Shown here: positions 21,545 through 31,235 of the stretch, piece by piece
Position numbering within the stretch: the first letter of the stretch is position 1
Layout: each line of letters begins with the position of its first letter
DNA from: Turnera subulata
Taxonomy: Eukaryota; Streptophyta; Magnoliopsida; Malpighiales; Passifloraceae
Length of the DNA: 64,000 nucleotides
NCBI GenBank assembly: GCA_028386065.3
Contig: JAKUCV010000253.1
Location: forward strand, 230,645 to 294,644
Direction of reading: 5' to 3'
The notes under the pieces: model-generated
Databases searched by the model: none
Seen by the model: only the letters and a program-made list of their open reading frames with translations
What the model was told of the DNA's origin: nothing
Program-made: the position numbers and the translations under genes

Positions 21545-23260
21545 GTCTTTGGATGCAAATGTTTTGTTCATAATAATGGGAAAGATAATTTGGGAAAATT
21601 TGACGCAAAATCTGATGAAGGCATCTTTCTCGCTTATTCATTGCGCAGCAAAGCGTATAGAGTCTTCAGTAAACGTACCTTAAGTGTTGAGGAATCCCCT
21701 CATGTTGTGTTTGCAGAAAATGATACTCGCTTGGCGAGAAAGGACTTTTGTGATGATCTTGTAGGTACACTTGAGAAGATATCCTTGGATGACAAAGAAG
21801 AAGAAGAGCCATGTCACTTACCCAAAGAAGGAAATACCCCTGCTGAATTATCTTCTCATCAAGACAGCGCAAACGCGGAAGAAACAACGGTTGATGTCAA
21901 TCAAGAACTACCTAGAGGGTGGCGAGAATCAAAAGACCATCCTCTTGAAACGGTAATTGGAGATATCAACCGCGGGGTAAGTACTCGTAATTCTCTTAGA
22001 AACACTATAGGTCATATGGCATTCGTTTCACAAATTGAGCCTACAACCATTTCTGAAGCAATTAATGATGAACATTGGACCTTGGCTATGCAAGAAGAGC
22101 TAAATCAATTCAAACGTAATGATGTTTGGACATTGGTTCCAAGGCCCATTGATCATACAATAATTGGCACGAAATGGGTTTTTAGAAATAAACTAGATGA
22201 AAATGGCATAATACCTAGAAACAAAGCTAGGTTAGTAGCAAAAGGCTACAATCAAGAAGAGGGAATCGATTTTGAAGAAACATTTGCACCTGTTGCACGC
22301 TTAGAAGCTATTCGCCTATTGCTTGCATTTGCATCATCAATGGATTTTAAGTTGTATCAAATGGATGTCAAAAGTGCATTTCTAAATGGCTTCATTCAAG
22401 AAGAAGTGTATGTTAATCAACCCCCAGGCTTTGAAGATCATGCATTCCCTGATCATGTTTTCAGACTTAAGAAAGCACTCTACGGTCTTAAGCAAGCTCC
22501 CAGAGCTTGGTAAGAACGCTTGAGCAAATTTTTTTTGGACAATGGGTTCAAAAGGGGGAAGGTTGATACAACACTCTTTATTAAAAGTAAAAACAATGAC
22601 ATCCTTTTAGTACAAATTGATGTAGATGATATCATTTTCGGTGCTACTAACATGTCCTTGTGCAAGGAATTCTCTACTATGATGACCAGTGAATTTGAGA
22701 TGTCCATGATGGGAGAATTGACCTTCTTTTTGGGCCTACAAGTCAAACAAATGAAGGAAGGTACATTCATCTCACAGTCAAAGTATTGCAAGGAATTGCT
22801 TAAGCGCTTTGAAATGGATGGATCAAAGGAAATGGCCACACCGATGAGCACTTCCGAACATCTAGACAAGGATGAGAAAGGTAAGGAAGTTGAGGTCAAA
22901 AAATATCGAGGTATGATCGGATCCCTTCTCTACTTAACTGCTAGTAGGCCAGACATTATGTTTAGTGTTTGCTTATGTGCTAGGTATCAATCAAGCCAGT
23001 GTAGCATTACCCACCACCGAGGCAGAATACATTGCAGCTGGTAGTTGTTGTGCTCAAATCATTTGGATGAAACAACAACTATAGAATTTTGGTCTTAACA
23101 TCAATCACATTCCTCTTAGGTGTGACAATACTAGTGCCATAAGGCTAACTAAGAATCCAATCTTACACTCACGGACTAAACATATTGACATTAGACATCA
23201 CTTTATTAGAGATCATGTTCTCAAGGGAGACATATCTATTGAATTTGTGGACACATACAA
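21545..23260 (+). pseudogene. copia 2 reverse transcriptase and partial RNase H
   Basis: Integrase tail [20 protein letters not shown], then reverse transcriptase: [54 protein letters not shown] and [18 protein letters not shown] follows at 22511-22513. The catalytic box reads QIDVDDIIFG where YVDD is normal. Then MMGELTFFLGLQV and YRGMIGSLLYLTASRPDIMF. An internal deletion near 22990 removes the first half of RNase H and joins to TTEAEYIAAGSCCAQ in another frame, then [16 protein letters not shown] and [14 protein letters not shown]. The DIFTKP end is absent. Confidence 0.88.
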
Positions 23261-23497
23261 AGATCATAAAACCTGAACTTGGGATTCTTGACTCTACAAT
23301 AATCTAAATTCATGCATTCTTCCATCATAATTATCACACATACAAAGATCATAAAACCTGAATTCTTTCATTACAATCACACACACACACGCTCACACTA
23401 TTTCATAATATTACAATCGCACACACACTTACAATATTTATATTACATTACAATCACACATATTTTTTTAAGCATACATACCTATCATAATCTAGTC
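23261..23497 (+). other. Noncoding spacer with direct duplication
   Basis: The word ACACATACAAAGATCATAAA occurs at about 23248 and again near 23336, followed by CA-rich and AT-rich sequence. No gene is supported. Confidence 0.6.
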
Positions 23498-24181
23498 TTA
23501 ACGATTTGGTACAACAGTTACAGAGAAGCTATTAGGGTCATTGACTATATTAACCCTCACACTATCATTCCATGCAAACCACATTCCACCCGAGTTATTC
23601 TGGCCCGAGATTTCAAACCGGTTCACTGATGGAAAACGGAGAGGGATGACCCCGTGGTTTTCGCCAGGTTGCCATAATGTCTCTGTGAGCAGAACCATGT
23701 TCGGCTTGTATTGGTTCTTCAGGTCTCTCAAGGTTCTTGCAAAATCTTCAGAGCGCCTAGTGATTCCCATGCAATTCCACACTAGCAGGCAAACCTTTGG
23801 CCAAGTCGGTGGTAAGACAGGGACCCGTGAAGCACTCTGAGCAGTCATTGAAAGACGGTAATGACTTCCTTGTTCTAAGGTTTGATAGGTAGACTCCATT
23901 TGAAAACTTTCAAGCCTCTTAGATATGAAGAACATTGTGGCATTGGCGGTACCATAGAAGGATGTTCTAAATGGGCTTTGACTCTCAAGAAAAATTAACT
24001 CTTCCATGGGTGTGACAAAAAACCTAGAAGAGTAGTGCTCATCAACAAATACTAAGCGAGGAATTCTACTTAGTTCATTAGGCAGCTCCTCAGATGGCTC
24101 ACTTACCATACTATAGGCTAATCGGTTTCTCCTGCCTAAGGCTGCACCCTCAACAAAAAAGACAGTGGAAGAGGAAGGAAT
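23498..24181 (-). pseudogene. Captured antisense ORF with LINE endonuclease N-terminus (copy 2)
   Basis: Same 228-codon frame as 1675-2358 but open throughout; only the start codon is lost (ATT at 24179-24181 instead of ATG). The first internal Met is at 24109. The unknown N-terminal half contains RRNRLAYSMVSEPSEELP, FVDEHYSSRFFVTPMEE and SPFRTSFYGTANATMFFIS. The C-terminal half has LLVWNCMGITRRSEDF, NMVLLTETLWQPGENHG and NSGGMWFAWNDSVRVNIV, an L1-type endonuclease start holding the Asn and Glu of the active site but none of the later His/Asp motifs. It lies between pol and ORF3 in opposite orientation. It may be a transduplicated gene fragment or a family-specific antisense ORF. Confidence 0.75.
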
Positions 24182-24266
24182 TCTTGCTTTTGATTTTTTT
24201 TTTTGCTAACTCTCTTTCTGAAATTGGCTTATAATTTTCTGTGTCTAATGAGTTCTATTGTATGCT

Positions 24267-24276
24267 TATTTATAGA
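24267..24276 (-). promoter_or_regulatory. TATA box of the captured antisense ORF (copy 2)
   Basis: TCTATAAATA on the minus strand, about 90 bp upstream of the former start codon, conserved with 2451-2460. Both copies also share the upstream GGTAGGGGTCACC words. Confidence 0.55.
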
Positions 24277-24820
24277 AACACAACTGCGTTGCTTCTCCTC
24301 TCAGAAGGTGACCCCTACCAATTTCTGACGTGTCCAGAGATTAGTCAGGAGGTGACCCCTACCTATCTTTCAAAAATATTCAGGAGAAGACCCCTCCAAA
24401 CTGCTTCGATTTTCAAGAATTTTTGAAAAACTTGCCAATTAGTTAATTATTGCTCAATCAATGTCTACAACCTTACAAAGTTTTTCGATTATCAAAAATT
24501 TCCTTTTTGACATTCGTGGTTTTAATTGAATTATTGATTCCTAACGAGAATTGTTGTCTGGAACCAAAACGGATACTTTCCGACAGAGATAATCAAAGTC
24601 CAATTGATGGGACAAATATCTCACCAACCGTGTTTATATGACGAAACTGATCCTATTTGAGAGTACAGGAAATCTCATTCTTTTTTCTCTCTCTTACAAT
24701 CTTCTCATATCCTGGAGTTACATATTACTAACTTGAGCGTCGGAGCATTTTCTTAGTTATTTTGCAGGTATTCTTCATTTAAGCCAAAAGATAGGGGGAA
24801 CAAGAAAGCCAAGACTGCAA
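24277..24820 (+). other. Noncoding region between antisense ORF and ORF3 promoter
   Basis: AT-rich sequence shared in part with 2470-2960. No protein or RNA gene was recognised. Confidence 0.6.
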
Positions 24821-25037
24821 AACATCGATGTTGCTCAACTGAACATCGATGTTCTAATGTACAAACCTGGACCCGAGGCCGTCGATGTTGCGACCTTGGT
24901 TTTCAAAAAATATAGCCGTTAGGGAATCAAACATCAATGTCTTCAACCAGAACATCGATGTTTGACCATTAAAATTTCAAAAATATAGCCATTGGCGAGC
25001 CTCAACATCGATGTTCCTCTGTCCAGACATCGATGTT
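24821..25037. repeat. AACATCGATGTT cluster 4, upstream of ORF3
   Basis: Six or seven copies: 24821/24842, a decayed GTCGATGTT near 24891, 24930/24951 and 25004/25026. Pair spacing is 21-22 bp, and 24930 to 25004 is 74 bp. It sits about 85 bp upstream of the ORF3 TATA box, the same relation as between array 3 and the LTR TATA boxes. AACATCAATGTC at 24930 shows CG to CA decay of the central CpG. Confidence 0.9.
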
Positions 25038-25121
25038 TACCGGTTGTGATTCAAAAAAATTAGCCGTTAACTAGTCGTTGGAGCCTGTTGCAAGGACTAC
25101 AACGGCTCTATTTTTGCTCCC

Positions 25122-25129
25122 CTATATAA
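25122..25129 (+). promoter_or_regulatory. Internal TATA box for ORF3
   Basis: CTATATAA within CCCTATATAAGTG, 95 bp before the ORF3 ATG at 25224. A pyrimidine-rich leader with several CTC/TTC words follows. The relative at 48193 also has a TATA-like TTTATATATCC about 100 bp before its ORF3 start. Confidence 0.55.
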
Positions 25130-25223
25130 GTGATGCCTCCTTCTCTCATTTTACACACTTCCTACTATTCATTCACTCTATATTTACTCTCCACATCATT
25201 CTCCTACTCATTTCTTCTCAAGT

Positions 25224-26528
25224 ATGACAGGTGGAAAGAAAAGTTCCAAAGGCAAATCTCCCGCTAAGGAGAGAACATCCAAGCCAAGAGGATGCTCCTT
25301 CAGCTCAGCCCCTCGCTATGCCGTGGAAGGCACCTCCATTTGGTTCCCTTCCAGGGCACCCCTTCACAACTTCATGACTCACTTCTCCAAGCGGCTCATT
25401 GCAACCCCTTGTTATCTTCTGACAATTTATCCCGCCATGAAGAATTACACACAGCTGGAGCCCCTTCTTCAAGCATCGGGATTATGGGGGTTCGTGACCC
25501 ACAGTCAGCTTCAATTCAGTGGCGACTTTGTACGAGCTTTTTACTCCACCCTCCGCCGAGATGGTGATAACCTGTCTGCTCATGTAAATAGAGTCTCCAT
25601 CCACATGACGTTGCAAGAATTTGGCACAGTTGCTACCTTGCCCTTTCTGGGGGACGATATTGTATCATACGGAGGTGATCATTGGGCCACCATCCATGAA
25701 CCACCCTTCCTGAATGAGCTTGGCTTCACGACCCTTGTTCGTCACAGTTCCGGGCGGCCAACCATTCAGACAATCAACCCGGAGTACCGACTTCTGTTCT
25801 ACCATCTCACCCGGGTCATCAAGCCAAGAGACGACAATCACACAATTATATCCGTTGAAGATATGAAAGTGCTTCATGCCATTCTTTACTACGCCCTAAT
25901 TAATTGGGCATGATTTGTGCTTATGCACATGTCGGACTATCCGTCCACCTTTCCTGACCATCCCTTACCATATGCCTTCCTAGTCGTGAGCATTTTGTTA
26001 AATGCAGGTGTCAATGCTCGCGTCGGTGCACAGGTTCCTCACTCAAAACTTTGGACAATCGGTGATGCCACATTTCACAGCAGAAAATCTGTGGCAGAAC
26101 CAAGGACCGAACAACCTTCCGAGCAAGCTCCAAGCACTGCTCAAGCAAAAAGCTCCCGTGTTGCCGCTTCTCGACGCGGATCCTCCGGAGTCACTCTTGA
26201 ATCCATTGCTGATTCCATCCATGGTCTTCAATTAAGCATGAAAAGCATGAGCCAAGCAATAGAGAGGATTGACACGGAAGTCCAACGACAAGGCCACTCT
26301 CTTCGGTCTTACTTTGCCCGTGTGAACTACAATCCTCCACCGTATCACACCACACTTCATGGCTACAACTTTGACGATGAAGGTGATGATGATGATGATG
26401 AGGACTACACTGAAACTATGGACGAAGATCCAATGGAAGTGGAGGATGGTCAAGAAGGAGATGATGGTGAAGAAGGAACAGCTGAAGAAGACGAAGATGA
26501 TGATGGGAGCGAAAGCCCAACTTTCTAA
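25224..26528 (+). pseudogene. copia 2 ORF3 (env-position ORF, plant transposon protein-like domain)
   Basis: One frame of 435 codons from ATG 25224 to TAA 26528, interrupted only by TGA at 25911-25913 (probably a former CGA). It starts with a basic Ser/Lys-rich segment (MTGGKKSSKGKSPAKERTSK). A globular part follows with FVTHSQLQFSGDFVRAFYST and HMTLQEFGTVATLPFLGDD, resembling the putative plant transposon protein domain (Transposase_32-like). A helical segment (SIADSIHGLQLSMKSMSQAI) comes next, and the tail is extremely acidic (DDEGDDDDDEDY, EEDEDDDGSESPTF). I see no signal peptide or membrane anchor, so an envelope role is not supported. Function unknown. Confidence 0.75.
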
Positions 26529-26742
26529 ACTCTTATCTCTTGTTATGTTTATGTCTTTTCAATTCAATAAAATGTTTTCTCTTTTCAATTCAATAAAATG
26601 CTATTTTTTTTTGCTAATGCCAAAAGGGGGAAGATAAGAAGAAGTATATGCACCAAGTTGTTAGGGGGAATCATAGTTTGGAAAACGTAGGGGGAATTAT
26701 ATTCATAAAACTTGGCATATACTCTTATTTGTTTGTCATTAT

Positions 26743-26757
26743 AAAAAAGGGGGAAAT
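26743..26757 (+). promoter_or_regulatory. Polypurine tract of copia 2
   Basis: AAAAAAGGGGGAAAT directly before the 3' LTR start, matching 3354-3367. Bases 26529-26742 are the AT-rich 3' untranslated region. Confidence 0.85.
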
Positions 26758-28126
26758 TGTTAGAACTCATGTCTCCTTATCTCATTTCAGGGTTTTGATA
26801 TTGACAAACAAAGCATGACTCAATTGATGACAAACAACCTTGATGCAAAAAGAAATCAATCAAAGAACAAAGGTCCCAAGAGAAAAGAGCACAAGAATTG
26901 AAGTAACAAGCAAGATGGGTTAGGAACACAAAATGTACAAGGGTGAAACACTCAATTCTTCTAAAGACATTGGCTCAAAACAAAATTAATTTTACACATG
27001 CATCAAATAGCATTCTATCAAACACAAAAATGATTTTTGAGTGTTGAACATCGATGTTCCTGCCTAACAATGTTCCAGAAAACAGGCAGTAGCCTAGAAC
27101 ATCGATGTTGGCTTCCCAAACATCGATGTTCATGTGACTGTTGCACCTAAAACTCTTTGCAGCACCAGAACATCAATGTTCCAATTTAAGACATCGATGT
27201 TCCCTCAATTTGTTCTCTTTTGAACTTCGGCAGATGCTCAAAACATCGATGTCTGAATGGCAAACATCGATGTTCCAACAAAGATCATCGATGTTCATCA
27301 TTCCGACATCGATGTTCACATGATGCTCATTTTTAATCGGTTTTGGCAGTGTTTCAAAACAATGATGTTCCCATGGCAAACATCGATGTTTTAGTGACCG
27401 TTGGCTTCAATAATTCAAATCCAACAGACAAACATCGATGTTGTGATACCCAACATCGATGTTGTGATACCCAACATCGATGTTGTGATACCCAACATCG
27501 ATGTTGTGCCGTTAGAATCAAAAATCCTTTTCCACCTTGCATGTTATCTTGTCTAAAGGTGTTCAGAACTTGTTTCCAACGTCCATATAAGTTTTTGAAT
27601 CTACAAATAGAGGCATTAAACCTCTCTTTCTGGGAGATCAACTCTCTACATTTTAGGCATTCATAGTTATACATTCATACACATTTTTATAAGCCAATAT
27701 TCTTGAGAATTGAGAGTTGCCTTTATAGAGCTTTACTTGTTACTCATATTCACTCTTTGAGAGAGCTTTTGTTTGAGTGTTTTTTAAAGTGTTGTTCATA
27801 CACCTTAAGGGAGGATTGTTCCCTTGTAGCATCTCATAGGAAGAGTGTTGAAGTGAGGTATCTTCAACCAAGTAGAGTTTCGTGTGAGTCAGGCTCTAGG
27901 AATGTATATGGTTTGTTAAGCACCCGAAAGCTTAACCTAGATAGTGAAATCTTCGAGAGAGTCTCTCGGAGGACTGGATTAGCCACACAAGTTGTGTGTG
28001 TGAACCAGTATAAAATTCGGTGTGTCCTTCATTCTTTCAATTCCGCAATTATATTCCTGCAAATTTTTTATTTTGTCCATAAAACGCTATTCACCCCCCC
28101 TCTAGCGTAGGGCACCTATTCTAACA
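26758..28126 (+). repeat. 3' LTR of copia 2
   Basis: 1369 bp, TGTTAGAAC to CTATTCTAACA, very similar to the 5' LTR. The 21-bp length difference is explained by the palindrome array: one 22-bp unit is missing at the left (near 27047) and two extra 21-bp units are present at the right (27452 and 27473). Confidence 0.93.
27047..27505. repeat. AACATCGATGTT array 5 (copia 2 3' LTR)
   Basis: About 15 copies. Its right end is a perfect run of four at 21-bp period (27431, 27452, 27473, 27494) separated by the identical spacer GTGATACCC; the 5' LTR has only two there. Some copies are decayed: AACATCAATGTT near 27169, ATCATCGATGTT near 27284 and AACAATGATGTT near 27358. Confidence 0.95.
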
Positions 28127-28131
28127 AAAGG

Positions 28132-29350
28132 TATTGGCGCCAAATCTTTAATGCAAAGATCACTGCTGCCATCTCAAGGTCATGTACTGGATAGTTCTCT
28201 TCATTCTTCTTAAGTTTCCGAGATGCATATGCAATCACCTTTCCATCCTGCATTAATACACAACCCAAACCAACTCTTGAAGCGTCACAATATACTGTGA
28301 ATGCCCAATTTTCCATAGGCAATGCAAGAATCGGTGCGGTATTCAGCCTACATTTCAACTCCTGAAAGCTCTTTTCGCATTCATCAGTCCATATAAACTG
28401 TATCTTCTTTTGTGTGAGTTTAGTCAGTGGGGCCGCAATGCTAGAGAAACCATCCACAAACCGTCGTTAATATCCAGCTAACCCAAGGAAGCTTCGTACT
28501 TCAGTCACATTAGTTGGTCTTGGCCAATTAACAATGGCCTCAACTTTCTGTGGATCAACTCCAATTCCTCCTTGGCAAATAATATGCCCTAAAAAGGATA
28601 CACTCTCCAGCCAGAATTCACATTTGGAAAACTTGGCATATAATTTCTCCATTCGCAAGGTTTGTAATACCATTCGTAAGTGCATCTCATGTTCCTCCTT
28701 ACTTTTGGAGTATACCAATATGTCATCAATAAACACGATCACAAACTTGTCCAAGAACTGTTTGAAGACACGATTCATCAAATCCATAAAGGCTGTCGGG
28801 CATTGGTTAACCCAAACGGCATGACCAAGAATTCATAATGACCATATCGAGATCTGAATGTTGTCTTAGGCACATCCTCTAGCTTAATCTTCAGCTGATG
28901 GTAACCAGACCTCAAGTCAATTTTTGAAAAGTATTTAGCACCCTGCAACTAATCAAATAAATTGTCTATACGGGGCAAAGGGTACTTATTTCGCACGGTC
29001 ATCCTATTCAACTGTCGATAATCAATGCAAAGCCTCATCGAACCATCCTTTTTATTTACAAATAGAACTGGTGCACCCGATGGAGACACGCTAGGTCTAA
29101 TGAATCCCTTGTCTAGCAAATCCTGGAACTGGTTTTCCAATTCCCGTAACTCTACTGGTGCCATTCGATACGGTGTTATAGACAATGGTTTTGCTTCGGG
29201 TATCAATTCAATGCTAAATTATACTTCATGATCTGGTGGCAATCCGACTAAATCATCTGGAAACACATCAAGAAATTCCTTAATGACGGGAACTTGCTCA
29301 ACAGACTTACTCGGCTCACCCACTACATGCACTGTAGCCAAGTACAAACA
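28132..29350 (-). pseudogene. Chromovirus reverse transcriptase and RNase H N-terminus
   Basis: Opening motifs [40 protein letters not shown] and [20 protein letters not shown]. The palm catalytic box is [15 protein letters not shown], followed by [19 protein letters not shown] and [12 protein letters not shown]. RNase H begins with [20 protein letters not shown] and [20 protein letters not shown], then stops at the copia insertion within WRQYL. Stops or frame changes occur near 28950, 28790 and 28465. The catalytic residues of RT (DD) are intact. Confidence 0.88.
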
Positions 29351-29368
29351 ATCTGCCGACTGCACTGC

Positions 29369-31100
29369 TTAGGCTACTTTCGCAGCAAAGACAATTTCAG
29401 GTAAGGATTTCACAAATCCCTCGAAAGACAAACTCTGTCTTACCAAGCGATTTGAATTTAACCCGCTTGTTTGCACAATCAACTCGAGCATCATATTGGT
29501 TAGCCAATCCATCCCCAAAATAACATTAAATTCAGCCATAGGCAGCAACATCAAGTTTGCCAGCAAACTGTGTCCAGCAATACAAACATCACAGTCTCGA
29601 TACACATTCTCCACCAATACCTTCTCATCTAATGGGGTATACACAATCATCGGATTGTCTAACTTCGTGGGGACTTTGGGGAAATGCTTAGCCAAATGTA
29701 CATTAACAAATGAATGCGTACAGCTAGTATCAACTAAAGAAAGAGCGGGACAAGAACAAACTTTCAATATACCTGTTACTACGGTATTTGAGGCCTTAGC
29801 ATCCTCCTGGGTCAAGTAGAAGACACGGGCCTGCCCCTGGCTCGATTGTGCTAATCCCGACCCTCTGCCACCTGCACTATGCCCCATGTTGCCCCTGCCA
29901 CGGGACAGTGTCTGACTATCTACCCGGTATTGCCTTGGTGGTGGAGAGACCACACTACCAACAGAAGGCTGCAAGCTCCATGGGGACTCACGGGCGTAGT
30001 GCCCCGGCTGGAAACATGTGTAGCACACATCAGGTGGTACTGCCTGCATCACTTGGGAGCTATTGCCTCTCCCAAACTTCGGCCTTGGTGCCGAACCAGC
30101 ACCTACACTAGACGTTCCCCAACCTGCAATATCTTTCCTTTGGGCTCTCAAAAGATTTGCGCAATATCCTATTTGCCCGCTACCTCGGATCTGACCTGCG
30201 CCACAAAAAATGCACTGCTGCCCCTGATTGCCTCCTTGTTTGGCCCGCTGTTTACTATCAACTTCAGCCTTGTTTTCCATAGCTCGGGTTTCAATCACCC
30301 TAGCCTTATCAACAGTGGTAGCATAGGACTGGAACTCATGTGCAGCCAGGGAATTATACAAGTAATCCCGCAGGCCATGGATAAAACGTCTATTCTTCCT
30401 TTGCTCATCAAACACCAAATGTGGGGCATACTTGGATAGTTTTACGAACATGGAGTCATACTCCCCAACTGACATGTCCCCCTGCCTCAACGACTCAAAC
30501 TCATAAGCTCGTTCCTCCCTCACACTCTGCGGTAGGAATCTTTCAAGGAACATGGTACAGAACTCATCCCAGCTCCACGGTGGCATTCCTGGAGCCCTTT
30601 CCTTTTTCTTGGACTCGTACCAATTATTAGCCTCATCTCCTTCCAAACGGAGGACAGCCAAGCTCACTGCCCTGTGGTCAGTCCAACCCAACACTTCACA
30701 ACGTTTCCAAATCAAGGCAAGAAACCGTTGTGGATCCTCAATTTCTCCAGCAGCAAATGTGGGTGGTTCAAGCTTCACAAAGGTAGCCAATGGCACCTCC
30801 ATTCCCTGAGCTCTCTGAACATCCTCATTGCGCCTTTCCTTTTCAGCTATCCATCTAGAAATAGTTTCAACAGCCCGATTTACACTTTTTAATCCAGCTT
30901 TCAAAGCCTCAACCGTTGTATCACCCCTTTGGGCTCAGTCGGAGAACTCACTCTCACCCGCGACCTCTTCTTCCGGGGCAACACGAGCCTTTCCCTTGTC
31001 CTCCTTTTGCCGAGCCACTCGGACAAATTGCTCATCATGAGCAACATCCTGCTCAACAACATCCTTCCCAGCCTGCCTCTTCCCTAGTTTACCTGCGAAC
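29369..31100 (-). pseudogene. Chromovirus gag and protease
   Basis: Gag capsid motifs are PPTFAAGEIEDPQRFLALIW, GDEANNWYESKKK, SWDEFCTMFLERFLPQSVRE and FIHGLRDYLYNSL. The nucleocapsid knuckle CYTCFQPGHYARES has lost its last Cys. The protease active site reads LSLVDTSCTHSFVN, with DTS where DTG is normal, then IVYTPLDEK and NVILGMDWL. The main frame spans 29369-30904 (511 residues); coding probably began further right, up to about 31100, with a stop between. The missing knuckle cysteine and altered protease triad suggest loss of function. Confidence 0.85.
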
Positions 31101-31220
31101 ACAGAATACAAGCAAACAACACATAGGAATTAGCACTCACCAATCCCTCGAGTCTTAACTTGATGGGTATCAGCCTGATAATATCTTAACCTTATGCCCT
31201 TTGCACAATTTTATAACCAT

Positions 31221-31232
31221 GCTCCACTACCA
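31221..31232 (-). promoter_or_regulatory. Chromovirus primer binding site
   Basis: On the minus strand TGGTAGTGGAGC, three bases inside the 5' LTR. It resembles the initiator tRNA-Met complementary sequence with a few mismatches. Confidence 0.65.
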
Positions 31233-31235
31233 AGC

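Larger units (their letters stand above)
17287..28126 (+). mobile_element. SIRE/Maximus-like Ty1/copia, nearly complete (copia 2)
   Basis: 10.84 kb, TGTTAG...CTAACA, with target duplication AAAGG at 17282-17286 and 28127-28131. Order: 5' LTR, PBS, gag, protease, integrase, reverse transcriptase, partial RNase H, captured antisense ORF, palindrome cluster, ORF3, polypurine tract, 3' LTR. Many nonsense codons and frameshifts make it inactive. Several stops look like CGA to TGA or TGG to TAG changes, as expected from deamination of methylated cytosine. The LTRs remain very similar, so insertion is probably fairly recent. Confidence 0.93.

Noticed and set aside
25224..26528. ORF3 as a viral-type envelope glycoprotein
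   Set aside because: No signal peptide, membrane segment or cysteine pattern is visible. The acidic tail and plant transposon protein-like domain argue against it.
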